DNA of 8,394 nt from Gammaproteobacteria bacterium. Its GTDB lineage: Bacteria; Pseudomonadota; Gammaproteobacteria; Immundisolibacterales; Immundisolibacteraceae. Within the stretch, counting starts at the first letter, position 1, and every line of letters begins with the position of its first letter. Shown in pieces: positions 1-7,804 of this stretch. A program made the translations under genes and the position numbers. The notes under the pieces were generated by a model. It did no database searches, was not told where the DNA came from, and saw only the letters and a program-made list of their open reading frames with translations. Location of the stretch: positions 1 through 8,394 of the forward strand of contig QNFC01000060.1 of NCBI GenBank assembly GCA_003645395.1, in the 5' to 3' direction.

Positions 1-11
1 GATTAAGCACT

Positions 12-566
12 ATGGTCAGAACAGAAACCCCTGTCTGCGATTTTGACACCCCTGCTATCGATTTCGCCCTGCCTGGAGTAGACGGCCGCAACTGGTCACT
101 AGAGCAGTGTCGTAGAGAGCGCGGCACTCTGGTGATGTTCATCTGCAACCACTGCCCCTATGTTATTGCCGTAATTGACCGTATTGTTAACGATTGCGCG
201 GCGCTGCAAACTGAGGGCATCAACAGCGTGGCGATCATGTCCAACGACCCCGCCGATTACCCTGAAGACAGCTTTGATAAAATGATCGAGTTTTCGCAAC
301 AGCACCAGTTTTCGTTTCCTTATTTATTTGATGAATCACAACAGATCGCTCGCGCTTACGGCGCCGTCTGCACCCCCGATTTTTTCGGTTACAACGCTGA
401 ACTCAAACTTCAATACCGGGGCCAACTGGATGAGAGTCGAAAGGCCGCCGTACCCGACGCCCGCCGTGATCTGCTACTGGCGATGCAGCAAACCGCTATG
501 ACCGGCCAGGGTCCGCAACAGCAAATCCCCAGCATGGGCTGCTCAATCAAATGGCGAAATAATTAA
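12..566 (+). CDS. Thioredoxin-fold (AhpC/TSA-like) redox protein
   Basis: A 184-residue soluble protein of the thioredoxin/peroxiredoxin-like superfamily, with no signal peptide or membrane segment, so probably cytoplasmic. The N-terminal part (TPAIDFALPGVDG, about residues 13-25) is the usual opening strand and turn of the AhpC/TSA fold. A CNHCPY motif at residues 45-50 supplies two cysteines in a CxxC arrangement at the start of the active-site helix. A VCTPDFF segment (119-125) fits the cis-proline loop opposite it. The tail PSMGCSIKWR (173-182) resembles the conserved C-terminus of a subfamily usually annotated only as 'thioredoxin family protein'. A role as thiol-disulfide reductase or peroxidase is inferred from the family; the substrate is unknown. 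The ATG at 12 gives a normal-length N-terminus, but only 11 upstream bases are visible and the frame is open through them. Its stop shares one base with the nudJ start (TAATG), implying coupled translation. Confidence 0.85.
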   Translation: MVRTETPVCDFDTPAIDFALPGVDGRNWSLEQCRRERGTLVMFICNHCPYVIAVIDRIVNDCAALQTEGINSVAIMSNDPADYPEDSFDKMIEFSQQHQFSFPYLFDESQQIARAYGAVCTPDFFGYNAELKLQYRGQLDESRKAAVPDARRDLLLAMQQTAMTGQGPQQQIPSMGCSIKWRNN

Positions 567-1039
567 TGTCTGATCTGATCTGGAAACCCCACGTCACCGT
601 GGCAGCCATTGCTGAACGCGACGGCGCCTACCTGCTAGTGGAAGAGCTCAACAGCCTCGGCGAGAAAGTAATCAACCAGCCCGCTGGACACCTTGAAGAG
701 GGCGAGAGTCTTGTCGAGGCCTGCATCCGTGAAACCATGGAAGAGACCGGCTGGATGTTTAAACCTGAGGCCCTGGTCGGTATCTATCGCTGGATCAGTC
801 CCCGCGATGGTGAAACCTTTTTGCGCTACACCTTCAGTGGCCAACTCGGTGAACAGATATCGCCTGAGCCACTGGACGGCGCGATTTTGCGCACCCGTTG
901 GTTGAGCCTCGAACAGCTTGAAAACTCTTCACACCAACTTCGCTGCGTGCTGGTTACCCGCTGCATTGATGACTACCTAAACGGTGCGCGCTATCCATTA
1001 ACACTACTCAGCGATGTGCTGGAACCAAGCATTGCCTGA
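566..1039 (+). CDS. nudJ: Nudix hydrolase NudJ (pyrimidine phosphate phosphatase)
   Basis: A 157-residue Nudix hydrolase. The Nudix box GX5EX7REUXEEXGU runs from G41 to W63, with metal-binding R55-E56 and E59-E60 in place; only the hydrophobic U after RE is a threonine. The opening KPHVTVAAIAERDG (7-20) and the NQPAGHLE lead into the box (37-44) match E. coli NudJ closely. That enzyme removes phosphate from HMP-PP (thiamine pyrimidine precursor) and from nucleoside di- and triphosphates; the activity here is assigned by homology. The position directly before mnmA is the conserved gammaproteobacterial order and supports the symbol. The ATG overlaps the preceding stop as TAATG, and no Shine-Dalgarno sequence is visible before it, so translation probably depends on ribosomes finishing the upstream gene. 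The 3' end overlaps the annotated mnmA start by 26 bases. Confidence 0.92.
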   Translation: MSDLIWKPHVTVAAIAERDGAYLLVEELNSLGEKVINQPAGHLEEGESLVEACIRETMEETGWMFKPEALVGIYRWISPRDGETFLRYTFSGQLGEQISPEPLDGAILRTRWLSLEQLENSSHQLRCVLVTRCIDDYLNGARYPLTLLSDVLEPSIA

Positions 1040-2159
1040 TTTTCCATCCGCTTCACCGCAAGACAGCCATGTGATTGTCGGCCTCTCTGGCGGGGTCGAT
1101 TCGGCGGTTGCGGCCCTGCTCCTCAAACAGCAGGGTTATCAGGTTACCGGCCTGTTTATGAAAAACTGGGAGGGCGATGACGACGACGAGTATTGCAGCG
1201 CAGAAGCCGACCTTGCAGACGCCAGCGCAGTCGCCGAGCAGTTGGAGATTCCCTTGCAGACCGCCAACTTTGCCGGCGAATACTGGCGCGATGTCTTCGT
1301 CCATTTTCTCGACGAGCACCTCGCCGGGCGCACTCCCAACCCGGACATACTCTGCAACCGGGAGATCAAATTCAAAGCCTTTTTACAACTAGCTGAGCAA
1401 CTTGGCGGCGACTATATCGCCACCGGCCACTACGCTGGAATCACCCGGGACACCGATGGCTACAAACTAACCATGGCTGCAGACCGGAATAAGGATCAAA
1501 CCTACTTTCTGTACATGCTCGGTCAGCCCCAACTTGCCAGGTCACTGTTCCCACTCAGCCAGCTCGACAAACCTGAAATTCGCCGTATCGCTGCTGAACA
1601 TAAATTACCCATAGCGGACAAAAAAGACAGCACCGGCATCTGTTTTATTGGCGAGCGACCTTTCCGAGAATTTCTGAGCGAGCACCTGCCCGACCAACCA
1701 GGTGATATCGTCGACACCAACGGCAATCGGCTGGGTCAACACAATGGCCTGATGTACTACACCATCGGTCAACGCCAGGGGCTCGGAATCGGCGGCAGGC
1801 GCGATCACGATGAGGCACCCTGGTTTGTCGCCGAGAAACAAATTGCCAGCAACAAACTTTTGGCCGTACAGGGTCACGACCACCCACTGCTATTAGCAGA
1901 CCGACTAACCGCAATCGAACCCCATTGGGTCGCCGGTAAACCGCCAGAGAGCTCGTTTACCTGTCTGGCACGCAGCCGGCACCGGCAGGCGCTGGAAACA
2001 TGTCAGGTCTCGGTGGTTAACGAACACGCCGTTGCAGTAGTTTTTGACCGGCCCCAGCGAGCATTAACGCCGGGGCAATCAGTCGTTTTTTATCAAGACA
2101 ATTGCTGCCTCGGCGGTGCCGTGATTGACCAAGTGGGCACCTCAACCGCCAGCAATTAG
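1014..2159 (+). CDS. mnmA: tRNA-specific 2-thiouridylase MnmA
   Basis: MnmA (TrmU) adenylates the wobble uridine U34 of tRNA-Lys, -Glu and -Gln and replaces O2 with sulfur delivered through the Tus relay, giving the 2-thio part of mnm5s2U. The 381-residue product has the PP-loop SGGVDS at residues 25-30, FMKNWE at 48-53, and NPDILCN (109-115) with the conserved Asp111 and Cys114. The second catalytic cysteine is Cys210 in DSTGICFIGER. GLMYYTIGQRQGLGIGG (245-261) opens the central domain, and the beta-barrel end LTPGQSVVFY lies at 351-360. These match E. coli D99, C102 and C199 with a shift of 11-12 residues. The start is uncertain. ATG 1014 overlaps nudJ by 26 bases and lacks a clear Shine-Dalgarno; an in-frame TTG at 1032 has GGAA seven bases upstream; a GTG at 1071 would remove most of the leader before VIVG. 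The gene ends 10 bases from a convergent gene. Confidence 0.96.
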   Translation: MCWNQALPDFPSASPQDSHVIVGLSGGVDSAVAALLLKQQGYQVTGLFMKNWEGDDDDEYCSAEADLADASAVAEQLEIPLQTANFAGEYWRDVFVHFLDEHLAGRTPNPDILCNREIKFKAFLQLAEQLGGDYIATGHYAGITRDTDGYKLTMAADRNKDQTYFLYMLGQPQLARSLFPLSQLDKPEIRRIAAEHKLPIADKKDSTGICFIGERPFREFLSEHLPDQPGDIVDTNGNRLGQHNGLMYYTIGQRQGLGIGGRRDHDEAPWFVAEKQIASNKLLAVQGHDHPLLLADRLTAIEPHWVAGKPPESSFTCLARSRHRQALETCQVSVVNEHAVAVVFDRPQRALTPGQSVVFYQDNCCLGGAVIDQVGTSTASN

Positions 2160-2169
2160 TCTGCGAAAA

Positions 2170-2541
2170 TCAATCCGAATCAACGGGCTTTGCGCTCGGA
2201 AACTGTAATACCTTGGCTTTTTCAGTTCCCACCGGTTCAGCTGCTAATAAACTGACGTCACCGGTAGCAAGTGCATTCAGCGCCCCCCGTAATCCACCGG
2301 GGGCACCAACGGAATCCCACATCATCGACGACAGTTTTTGGGTAGCCTCCAGCGGTGACCGGGCGCCTTCTCGCACCAGGTCCGCCCGACACTGCAAATG
2401 ACGCAACTTCTGTTGAATATGAGCCGGGGCAGCGGAAATATTGGCATCAATTAACTGCCGACGGCGACGATTAAACTCATCCGGCTCATCCGTTGCCAGA
2501 AGAACAAAAGTAGCAACGTCAAAATCACCCGATGAAATCAT
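2170..2541 (-). CDS. DUF3135 family protein
   Basis: A 123-residue soluble, mostly helical protein of unknown function. The pattern fits what I recall of the DUF3135 family: an early FD (7-8), a DEPDEFNRRRRQLID stretch (18-32), then LRHLQCRADL (46-55) and LEATQKLSSMMWDS (64-77), followed by LRGALNAL (84-91). The last 30 residues are low in conserved-looking features. No signal peptide, membrane segment or metal-binding cluster is visible. The start ATG (2539-2541) lies two bases after the acnA stop, with no Shine-Dalgarno of its own, so it is almost certainly co-transcribed and translationally coupled with acnA. That context suggests an accessory role alongside central metabolism, but I cannot give a function. 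Its stop is 10 bases from the mnmA stop on the other strand. Family assignment is from memory of the motif pattern and is fairly, not fully, secure. Confidence 0.75.
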   Translation of the reverse strand: MISSGDFDVATFVLLATDEPDEFNRRRRQLIDANISAAPAHIQQKLRHLQCRADLVREGARSPLEATQKLSSMMWDSVGAPGGLRGALNALATGDVSLLAAEPVGTEKAKVLQFPSAKPVDSD

Positions 2542-2543
2542 TT

Positions 2544-5237
2544 TTATGACGCTGCCATAAAATTACGCAGCACATAATTCAAGATGCCACCGTGGCGGTA
2601 ATAGTCCACCTCAATGGGGGTATCAATGCGTGCCAGCACTTCAATATCCTTGCTGTTGCCATCTACAGTGGCCCGCAGGGTAACGTGGTCACCAGGGCGA
2701 ATTGAGTCGCTCAAATCGGGCACATCAAACTGCTCATTACCGGTAAGCCCGTGGCTTTCAGCGCTTTCGCCTTCGAGATACTGCAGCGGCAGTACACCCA
2801 TACCGATTAAATTGCTGCGATGAATGCGTTCGTAACTCTCAGCGACCACTGCTTTTACTCCCAGCAGAAACGTGCCTTTCGCCGCCCAATCACGCGATGA
2901 CCCTGCGCCATACATCTGTCCGGCCAACACCACCAGGGGCGTGCCGTCAGCGATGTATTTCTGCGCCGCATCATAAACAGAGAGTTCCTCACCGGTAGGC
3001 AGGTAGCGAGTCCAACCACCTTCGCGCGGGGCGACCAGGTCATTTTTCAGACGAATGTTGCCGAATGTACCTCGGGCCATCACTCGGTCGTTGCCACGAC
3101 GGGAGCCAAAGCTGTTCCAATCACTCTTAGGAACACCGTTTGCCAGCAGATAGGCAGCCGCAGGGCCGTCAGCAGGAATCACCCCGGCCGGACTAATATG
3201 GTCAGTCGTAACAAAATCACCCAATTTCAGTAGGGCGCGAGCACCAGTGATTGGCGCAATAGCCGTAGCCTGCTCAGGGAAATCAACAAAAAATGGCGGT
3301 TCCTGAATGTAGGTGGAATCAGCTTTCCAGTCGTAAACCGCGGCGGAATCATCGGCCTCAATGGCGTTCCAATCCGCATTGCTGGTAGCAACATCCTTAT
3401 AACCCGCGGCGTAAAGCGCCGGGTCATTGGCCAGCTGTACGGCTGCAGCCACCTCTGCCGTCGATGGCCAGATATCCTTGAAATAGACTGCTTCGCCGTT
3501 ACTGCCTGTGCCGATAGGGTCTTGCTCAAAATCAACGCTAACATTGCCAGCAAGTGCATAAGCCACCACTAGCGGCGGCGATGCCAGATAGTTTGCTTTG
3601 GTGTGCGGGCTAACACGACCTTCAAAGTTTCGGTTACCACTAAGCACCGCACTGACGACCAGATCCTGCTCGTTGACCGCATCGACAATGGCCGGGTCAA
3701 GCGGACCGGAGTTGCCAATACAGGTAGTGCAACCATAGCCGACAGTCTGAAACCCAAGCTGGTCTAAATAATCCTGGAGACCCGCTTTTTCGAGATATTC
3801 GGTCACCACCCGTGAACCTGGTGCGAGACTGGTTTTCACCGTGGGAGCGATGGTCAGGCCTTTTTCTATCGCTTTTTTTGCAACTAGGCCTGCCGCGAGC
3901 ATCACCCCAGGATTAGAGGTGTTTGTACAGCTGGTAATCGCCGCAATCACTAGCGAACCATGACTTAGCTCGGCACCGTCAAAACCCTTTACCTCCACAC
4001 TGGTATCCACCGCCGACACACCAAAGCCCTCGTCGGCCACCGGCTCTGGCAAACTCTGCTTGAACTGGCTAGCCATATTTTTCAGGCTGATACGATCGTG
4101 GGGACGGCGCGGACCAGCCAGACTCGGCTCTATGCTGGCCAGGTCGAGTTCAAGCACATCGGTAAATTGTGGTTCGGGAGTATCTGCTGTGCGGAACATA
4201 CCCTGAGCGCGGTAGTAATTTTCAACCAACTGAATCTGCTCTTCACTACGACCGGTAAAGCGGAGATAGTTCAGCGTTTCCTGATCAACCGGGAAAAAGC
4301 CCATCGTAGCGCCGTATTCTGGCCCCATATTGGCGATGGTGCCGCGATCGGCTAGCGGCAGGTGGTCCAGACCAGCACCAAAAAATTCGACAAACTTGCC
4401 CACCACGCCGTATTTACGCAGCTGCTGAACAATAGTCAGGGTCAGGTCAGTTGCAGTCACCCCATCCGGCAATTTGCCATTTAAACGAAAACCAATCACT
4501 TCTGGCATTGGAATGTAGATAGGCTGACCAAGCATGCAAGCCTCAGCCTCGATACCGCCAACGCCCCAGCCGACCACGCCTAAACCGTTGATCATGGTCG
4601 TGTGTGAATCGGTACCCACCAGCGAATCCGGGTAGGCAACCGTGCCATTTTGCTGTTTGGTGAGCACGCTTTTGGCCAGGTACTCGATATTGACCTGGTG
4701 GACGATGCCCACGGATGGCGGAGTGATGTTCAGGGTTTCATAAGCGCCCTGACCCCAACGCAAAAATTCGTAGCGCTCTTTATTACGCTGAAATTCAATA
4801 CGGGTATTTTCCTGCAGAGCATCGGCACTGCCGGCTTTGTCTACCTGCACCGAATGGTCGATGACCAGATCAACCGGCACCAGCGGCTCAATAATGCTGG
4901 GGTCTTTGCCAGCGCGCTGCATGGCGCTACGTAATGCAGCCAAATCCACCACGCAGGGCACGCCAGTAAAATCCTGCAATACCACTCGACCGGGTATAAA
5001 CGGTACTTCACCTTCGCCGCCCGCCTGGCCCCAGTTCATCAGTGCTTCGATGTGAGCGTCTTCTACGGCGGCGTGGTCCTGATTCCGCAGCACGGATTCG
5101 AGCAGTACTCGGATCGACATCGGCAACCGCGAAACCTTGCTAAGGCCCTTCTCTTCGAGGCTTGGCAAACTATAGTAATCGACCGCTGCACCGGTGGATT
5201 GCAGGGTTTTGCGGGTAAAGGAAAACTTTGAAGTCAT
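2544..5237 (-). CDS. acnA: Aconitate hydratase A (aconitase)
   Basis: AcnA interconverts citrate and isocitrate through cis-aconitate in the TCA and glyoxylate cycles, using a cytoplasmic [4Fe-4S] cluster. Counting from ATG 5237 the protein has 897 residues (E. coli AcnA has 891). The cluster ligands are Cys437 (in SCTNTSNPG) and Cys503/Cys506 (in YGCTTCIGNSGP), against 435, 501 and 504 in E. coli. The DSLVGTDSHTTMINGLG segment, the SGNRNFEGRV motif and the C-terminal swivel-domain motifs (GSRRGNDRVMARG and QMYGAGSSRDWAAKG) are all present. A longer frame exists from GTG 5297, but it adds 20 residues unlike the family, while ATG 5237 has GGAGAG seven bases upstream, so I chose the ATG. Sequence and domain order favour AcnA over AcnB (different domain order) and AcnD. 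The gene heads a two-gene unit with the DUF3135 protein and diverges from purB. Confidence 0.97.
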   Translation of the reverse strand: MTSKFSFTRKTLQSTGAAVDYYSLPSLEEKGLSKVSRLPMSIRVLLESVLRNQDHAAVEDAHIEALMNWGQAGGEGEVPFIPGRVVLQDFTGVPCVVDLAALRSAMQRAGKDPSIIEPLVPVDLVIDHSVQVDKAGSADALQENTRIEFQRNKERYEFLRWGQGAYETLNITPPSVGIVHQVNIEYLAKSVLTKQQNGTVAYPDSLVGTDSHTTMINGLGVVGWGVGGIEAEACMLGQPIYIPMPEVIGFRLNGKLPDGVTATDLTLTIVQQLRKYGVVGKFVEFFGAGLDHLPLADRGTIANMGPEYGATMGFFPVDQETLNYLRFTGRSEEQIQLVENYYRAQGMFRTADTPEPQFTDVLELDLASIEPSLAGPRRPHDRISLKNMASQFKQSLPEPVADEGFGVSAVDTSVEVKGFDGAELSHGSLVIAAITSCTNTSNPGVMLAAGLVAKKAIEKGLTIAPTVKTSLAPGSRVVTEYLEKAGLQDYLDQLGFQTVGYGCTTCIGNSGPLDPAIVDAVNEQDLVVSAVLSGNRNFEGRVSPHTKANYLASPPLVVAYALAGNVSVDFEQDPIGTGSNGEAVYFKDIWPSTAEVAAAVQLANDPALYAAGYKDVATSNADWNAIEADDSAAVYDWKADSTYIQEPPFFVDFPEQATAIAPITGARALLKLGDFVTTDHISPAGVIPADGPAAAYLLANGVPKSDWNSFGSRRGNDRVMARGTFGNIRLKNDLVAPREGGWTRYLPTGEELSVYDAAQKYIADGTPLVVLAGQMYGAGSSRDWAAKGTFLLGVKAVVAESYERIHRSNLIGMGVLPLQYLEGESAESHGLTGNEQFDVPDLSDSIRPGDHVTLRATVDGNSKDIEVLARIDTPIEVDYYRHGGILNYVLRNFMAAS

Positions 5238-5250
5238 TGTGGACTCTCCA
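5238..5250 (-). promoter_or_regulatory. acnA ribosome binding site
   Basis: On the - strand the bases before ATG 5237 read TGGAGAGTCCACA. GGAGAG is a strong Shine-Dalgarno match ending about seven bases before the ATG. It decides between this start and the GTG at 5297, which would place the site inside the coding sequence. Confidence 0.8.
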
Positions 5251-5326
5251 TCAAAAACAGGATCGAAATCAGGCGATCTAGCAGAGAACTGAGCCACCGC
5301 TACGCTACGGCTGACTTAATGATCGC

Positions 5327-5355
5327 TCTATAATTTTCAGGCTAAAACAGGTCAC
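5327..5355 (-). promoter_or_regulatory. Candidate acnA promoter
   Basis: On the - strand GTGACC (5350-5355; 4 of 6 to TTGACA) and TATAGA (5327-5332; 4 of 6 to TATAAT) are separated by exactly 17 bases, about 90 bases before the chosen acnA start. This is the best spaced sigma-70-like pair I found by eye in the divergent region. The -10 overlaps a perfect TATAAT on the other strand, so the two directions may compete. No clear Fur, Fnr or Crp palindrome was recognised. Confidence 0.3.
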
Positions 5356-5420
5356 TAACTTTCGGCGGCAACGCCTCGCGCGGCACGAAGTGACACATTC
5401 AAAAGGGGTAGAATTATATC
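5329..5420 (+). promoter_or_regulatory. Candidate purB promoter region and leader
   Basis: A perfect -10 hexamer TATAAT lies at 5329-5334 on the + strand, but no good -35 is found 16-18 bases upstream and there is no extended TG. Closer to purB are GTGACA (5390-5395), a reasonable -35, and TAGAAT (5409-5414), a reasonable -10. These two are only 13 bases apart; at 17 bases the alternative is a poor ATTATA. Either start would leave a leader, about 155 bases from the distal site. Between them GGCG-GCAA-CGCC (5364-5375) can fold as a small hairpin with a GNRA tetraloop. I cannot decide which site is used. Confidence 0.25.
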
Positions 5421-5494
5421 ACTGGCTGTTACGTGCCAAACCCTTATCAATAGCCCTTCGACCCATCATCGTCATTCCCCGGAATTAAACCAGC

Positions 5495-6874
5495 ATGACC
5501 ATCAGCTCACTCAGTGCTTTATCACCCCTCGACGGTCGCTATCAGCGCCATACCCGCGAGCTCGCTACCCTATTCAGCGAGTCAGGGCTCATCCACCACC
5601 GGTTACGGGTTGAAATCGAGTGGCTTATTCAACTGGCAAGCGAGCCAGAAATTGTTGAACTGGCACCGTTTTCCGATGCTGCCGTTGAGCGCTTACGAGC
5701 CCTCGATCGAAATTTTGACTCGGCCGCAGCGACCCGCATCAAGGAAATTGAAAGCACCACCAATCACGATGTAAAAGCGGTGGAGTATTACCTGCGCGAA
5801 CAACTGCTCGCTGATGATGACCTGGCACCTGCGAGCGAATTTATTCACTTCGCCTGCACGTCGGAAGATATCAATAACCTGTCCCACGCGCTGATGCTCA
5901 AGGCCGGCCGCGACCAGCTGCTATTACCGATGCTGAAGCAGATCGAACAGGTCATTACCGACCTCGCCAACGACCACGCCAACGTGGCGATGCTCGCCCG
6001 CACCCACGGCCAGCCGGCTTCACCCACCACCCTGGGCAAGGAACTCGCCAACACGGTTGCCCGCTTGCGTCGTCAGCGCACCCAATTGACAGAAATAAAC
6101 CTGCTCGGCAAATTCAACGGTGCGGTGGGTAATTTCAACGCTCACGTCTGTGCTTATCCCGAAATCGACTGGCCGCAGCTATCGGCAAATTTCATTGGTG
6201 GCCTCGGGCTCACCATTAACCCCCACACTACGCAAATCGAACCCCACGACTACATGGCTGAGCTTTTCGACGCTCAGTGCCGCATCAACACCATTCTCAT
6301 TGACCTGTGCAGGGATATCTGGTCCTACATCTCGCTGGGCTATTTCCGCCAACGGGTGGTGGCCGGTGAAGTCGGTTCGTCGACCATGCCTCACAAAGTA
6401 AATCCAATTGATTTTGAAAATGCCGAGGGCAATCTGGGCATTGCGACCGCCCTGCTCGAACACCTGGCTCGTAAACTACCCCTATCCCGTCTGCAACGCG
6501 ACCTGACCGACTCCACGGTCATTCGCAGCGTTGGCAGCGCTCTGGGCTATGTAATGATTGCCGGCCCTGCGCTGCTAAAAGGTCTGGGGAAACTGGAGAT
6601 TAACCATGGTGCCCTCGCCGCTGACCTGGACGCCAACCTCGAAGTACTGGCCGAGGCGGTGCAAACAGTCATGCGCCGCTACGGCGTGCCTGAGCCTTAC
6701 GAAAAGCTGAAAGCACTTACCCGCGGCCAGCGTATCACCCGCGACGACCTTGACGCTTTTATCAACGGTCTGGACATTCCTGCAGAAGCCAGGGAACGCC
6801 TCACCGCGCTGACCCCTGGCGATTACACCGGCCTGGCAGAAGAGTTAACCAAAAAACTAGGTGACGAAACTTAA
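5495..6874 (+). CDS. purB: Adenylosuccinate lyase
   Basis: PurB catalyses two fumarate-releasing eliminations: SAICAR to AICAR in de novo IMP synthesis, and adenylosuccinate to AMP. It works as a cytoplasmic homotetramer of the fumarase/aspartase superfamily. The 459-residue product (E. coli 456) opens with LSALSPLDGRYQRHT (6-20). It carries TSEDINNL (122-129), the catalytic histidine His171 in ARTHGQPASPTT (168-179), and the signature loop GSSTMPHKVNPIDFENAEG (294-312) with catalytic Ser295. These are the same numbers as in E. coli PurB. The start is the first ATG giving the family N-terminus, although GGAA ten bases upstream is a weak Shine-Dalgarno. In relatives this gene follows mnmA-hflD directly; here it has its own leader because acnA and its partner lie in between on the other strand. 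It is followed after 21 bases by a pseudouridine synthase gene, probably in the same transcript. Confidence 0.97.
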   Translation: MTISSLSALSPLDGRYQRHTRELATLFSESGLIHHRLRVEIEWLIQLASEPEIVELAPFSDAAVERLRALDRNFDSAAATRIKEIESTTNHDVKAVEYYLREQLLADDDLAPASEFIHFACTSEDINNLSHALMLKAGRDQLLLPMLKQIEQVITDLANDHANVAMLARTHGQPASPTTLGKELANTVARLRRQRTQLTEINLLGKFNGAVGNFNAHVCAYPEIDWPQLSANFIGGLGLTINPHTTQIEPHDYMAELFDAQCRINTILIDLCRDIWSYISLGYFRQRVVAGEVGSSTMPHKVNPIDFENAEGNLGIATALLEHLARKLPLSRLQRDLTDSTVIRSVGSALGYVMIAGPALLKGLGKLEINHGALAADLDANLEVLAEAVQTVMRRYGVPEPYEKLKALTRGQRITRDDLDAFINGLDIPAEARERLTALTPGDYTGLAEELTKKLGDET

Positions 6875-6895
6875 CGGGCTCGCAACCTGGATGCC

Positions 6896-7804
6896 ATGTC
6901 TACCGAAGAGAAGCCCCCAGCAGGTATTATCAAACAGGAATTCCACCTCACCGTAGAGACTGATTCCGATGCTGTCACCCTGCTGGCAACCGCCACTGGC
7001 CTGACTAAGACCCGGGTTAAACAGGTCATGAAACAGGGTGCCGTCTGGTGGCAACGGGGTGAGCAGGTGCGCCGGTTGCGACGCGCCAGCCGTAAAGTAG
7101 CAGCACACGACGAGCTGCACCTCTATTACGACGCCGCGGTACTCGCTACCACCACGGATGACGCAATACTGGTCGCTGACGAGGGCAGCTATAGCGTCTG
7201 GAATAAACCTGCCGGGATGCTCTCGCAGGGTTCAAAGTGGGGAGACCACTGCACCCTGACCCGGTTTGCCGAACAACATCTGACCCCGCAGCGCAGTGCC
7301 TATCTCGTCCACCGCCTCGATCGCGCCGCCAATGGTTTAATTGTTATTGCTCACAGCAAGACCAGCGCCCGCGAGCTGAGTCGTCAGTTTCACGATCGCG
7401 AAGTGGTAAAAATCTATCGGGCGCAAGTGCGCGGCCACCTTGTCACCGACACCGAAGTAATGCGCCTGACCACGCCGGTGGACAACAAACCCGCTCGCAG
7501 TGACGTCACTACACATACCTATGATGAGGAAGCAGATCGCACCTGGGTCACGGTACAAATTCATACCGGACGCAAACATCAAATCCGCCGCCACCTGGCG
7601 GAAGCGGGCTGGCCGATCATTGGCGACCGCTTGTACGGCAACCATACCGAAAAACTGCTTCCACACACAGAAGCCACCAAAGAACTATTGCAATTAACAG
7701 CTTGGCAACTGACCCTGCGTGACCCGATAACCAACGAAACCAAATACTACCAACTGCCCTGGGATAAATTGGGGAAGGGCTCGGGGGATAATCCTGAGAG
7801 ATAA
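6896..7804 (+). CDS. RluA-family RNA pseudouridine synthase
   Basis: A 302-residue pseudouridine synthase of the RluA/RluC/RluD superfamily, which isomerises uridine to pseudouridine in rRNA or tRNA. Residues about 28-78 look like a small S4-type RNA-binding domain (LTKTRVKQVMKQGAV, then a basic RRLRRASRK patch). The catalytic domain follows: VWNKPAGMLSQG (101-112), the signature HRLDRAANGLIVIA (139-152) with catalytic Asp142, KIYRAQV (172-178), HTGRKHQIRRHLA (223-235) and IIGDRLYG (241-248). The signature departs from the common HRLDRDTSGL, with AAN after the second arginine. I cannot assign the target nucleotide or a particular Rlu/Tru name. It begins 21 bases after purB with only a weak GGA upstream, so co-transcription with purB is likely. 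No + strand terminator with a proper T-run was found after its stop. Confidence 0.92.
   Translation: MSTEEKPPAGIIKQEFHLTVETDSDAVTLLATATGLTKTRVKQVMKQGAVWWQRGEQVRRLRRASRKVAAHDELHLYYDAAVLATTTDDAILVADEGSYSVWNKPAGMLSQGSKWGDHCTLTRFAEQHLTPQRSAYLVHRLDRAANGLIVIAHSKTSARELSRQFHDREVVKIYRAQVRGHLVTDTEVMRLTTPVDNKPARSDVTTHTYDEEADRTWVTVQIHTGRKHQIRRHLAEAGWPIIGDRLYGNHTEKLLPHTEATKELLQLTAWQLTLRDPITNETKYYQLPWDKLGKGSGDNPER

Noticed and set aside
1605..1914. Open frames on the - strand inside mnmA of about 90 codons.
   Set aside because: Their sequence is dictated by conserved MnmA codons on the other strand, and the products have no recognisable motifs.
4098..4934. Open frames on the + strand inside acnA (4098-4355 and 4650-4934).
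   Set aside because: They are antisense shadows of a well-conserved aconitase coding sequence, with no family-like motifs in their translations.
2544..5237. AcnB or AcnD (2-methylisocitrate dehydratase) instead of AcnA.
   Set aside because: AcnB has a different domain order. The N-terminus, length and cysteine positions here follow AcnA, and no prp genes are nearby.
5238..5297. N-terminal extension of acnA from a GTG at 5297 (20 extra residues).
   Set aside because: The extra residues do not resemble AcnA N-termini, while ATG 5237 has a strong GGAGAG at good spacing and gives the family length.
6179..6463. A 94-codon - strand frame and a 93-codon + strand alternative frame inside purB.
   Set aside because: Both overlap the most conserved part of PurB, including the signature loop, and are explained as shadows.
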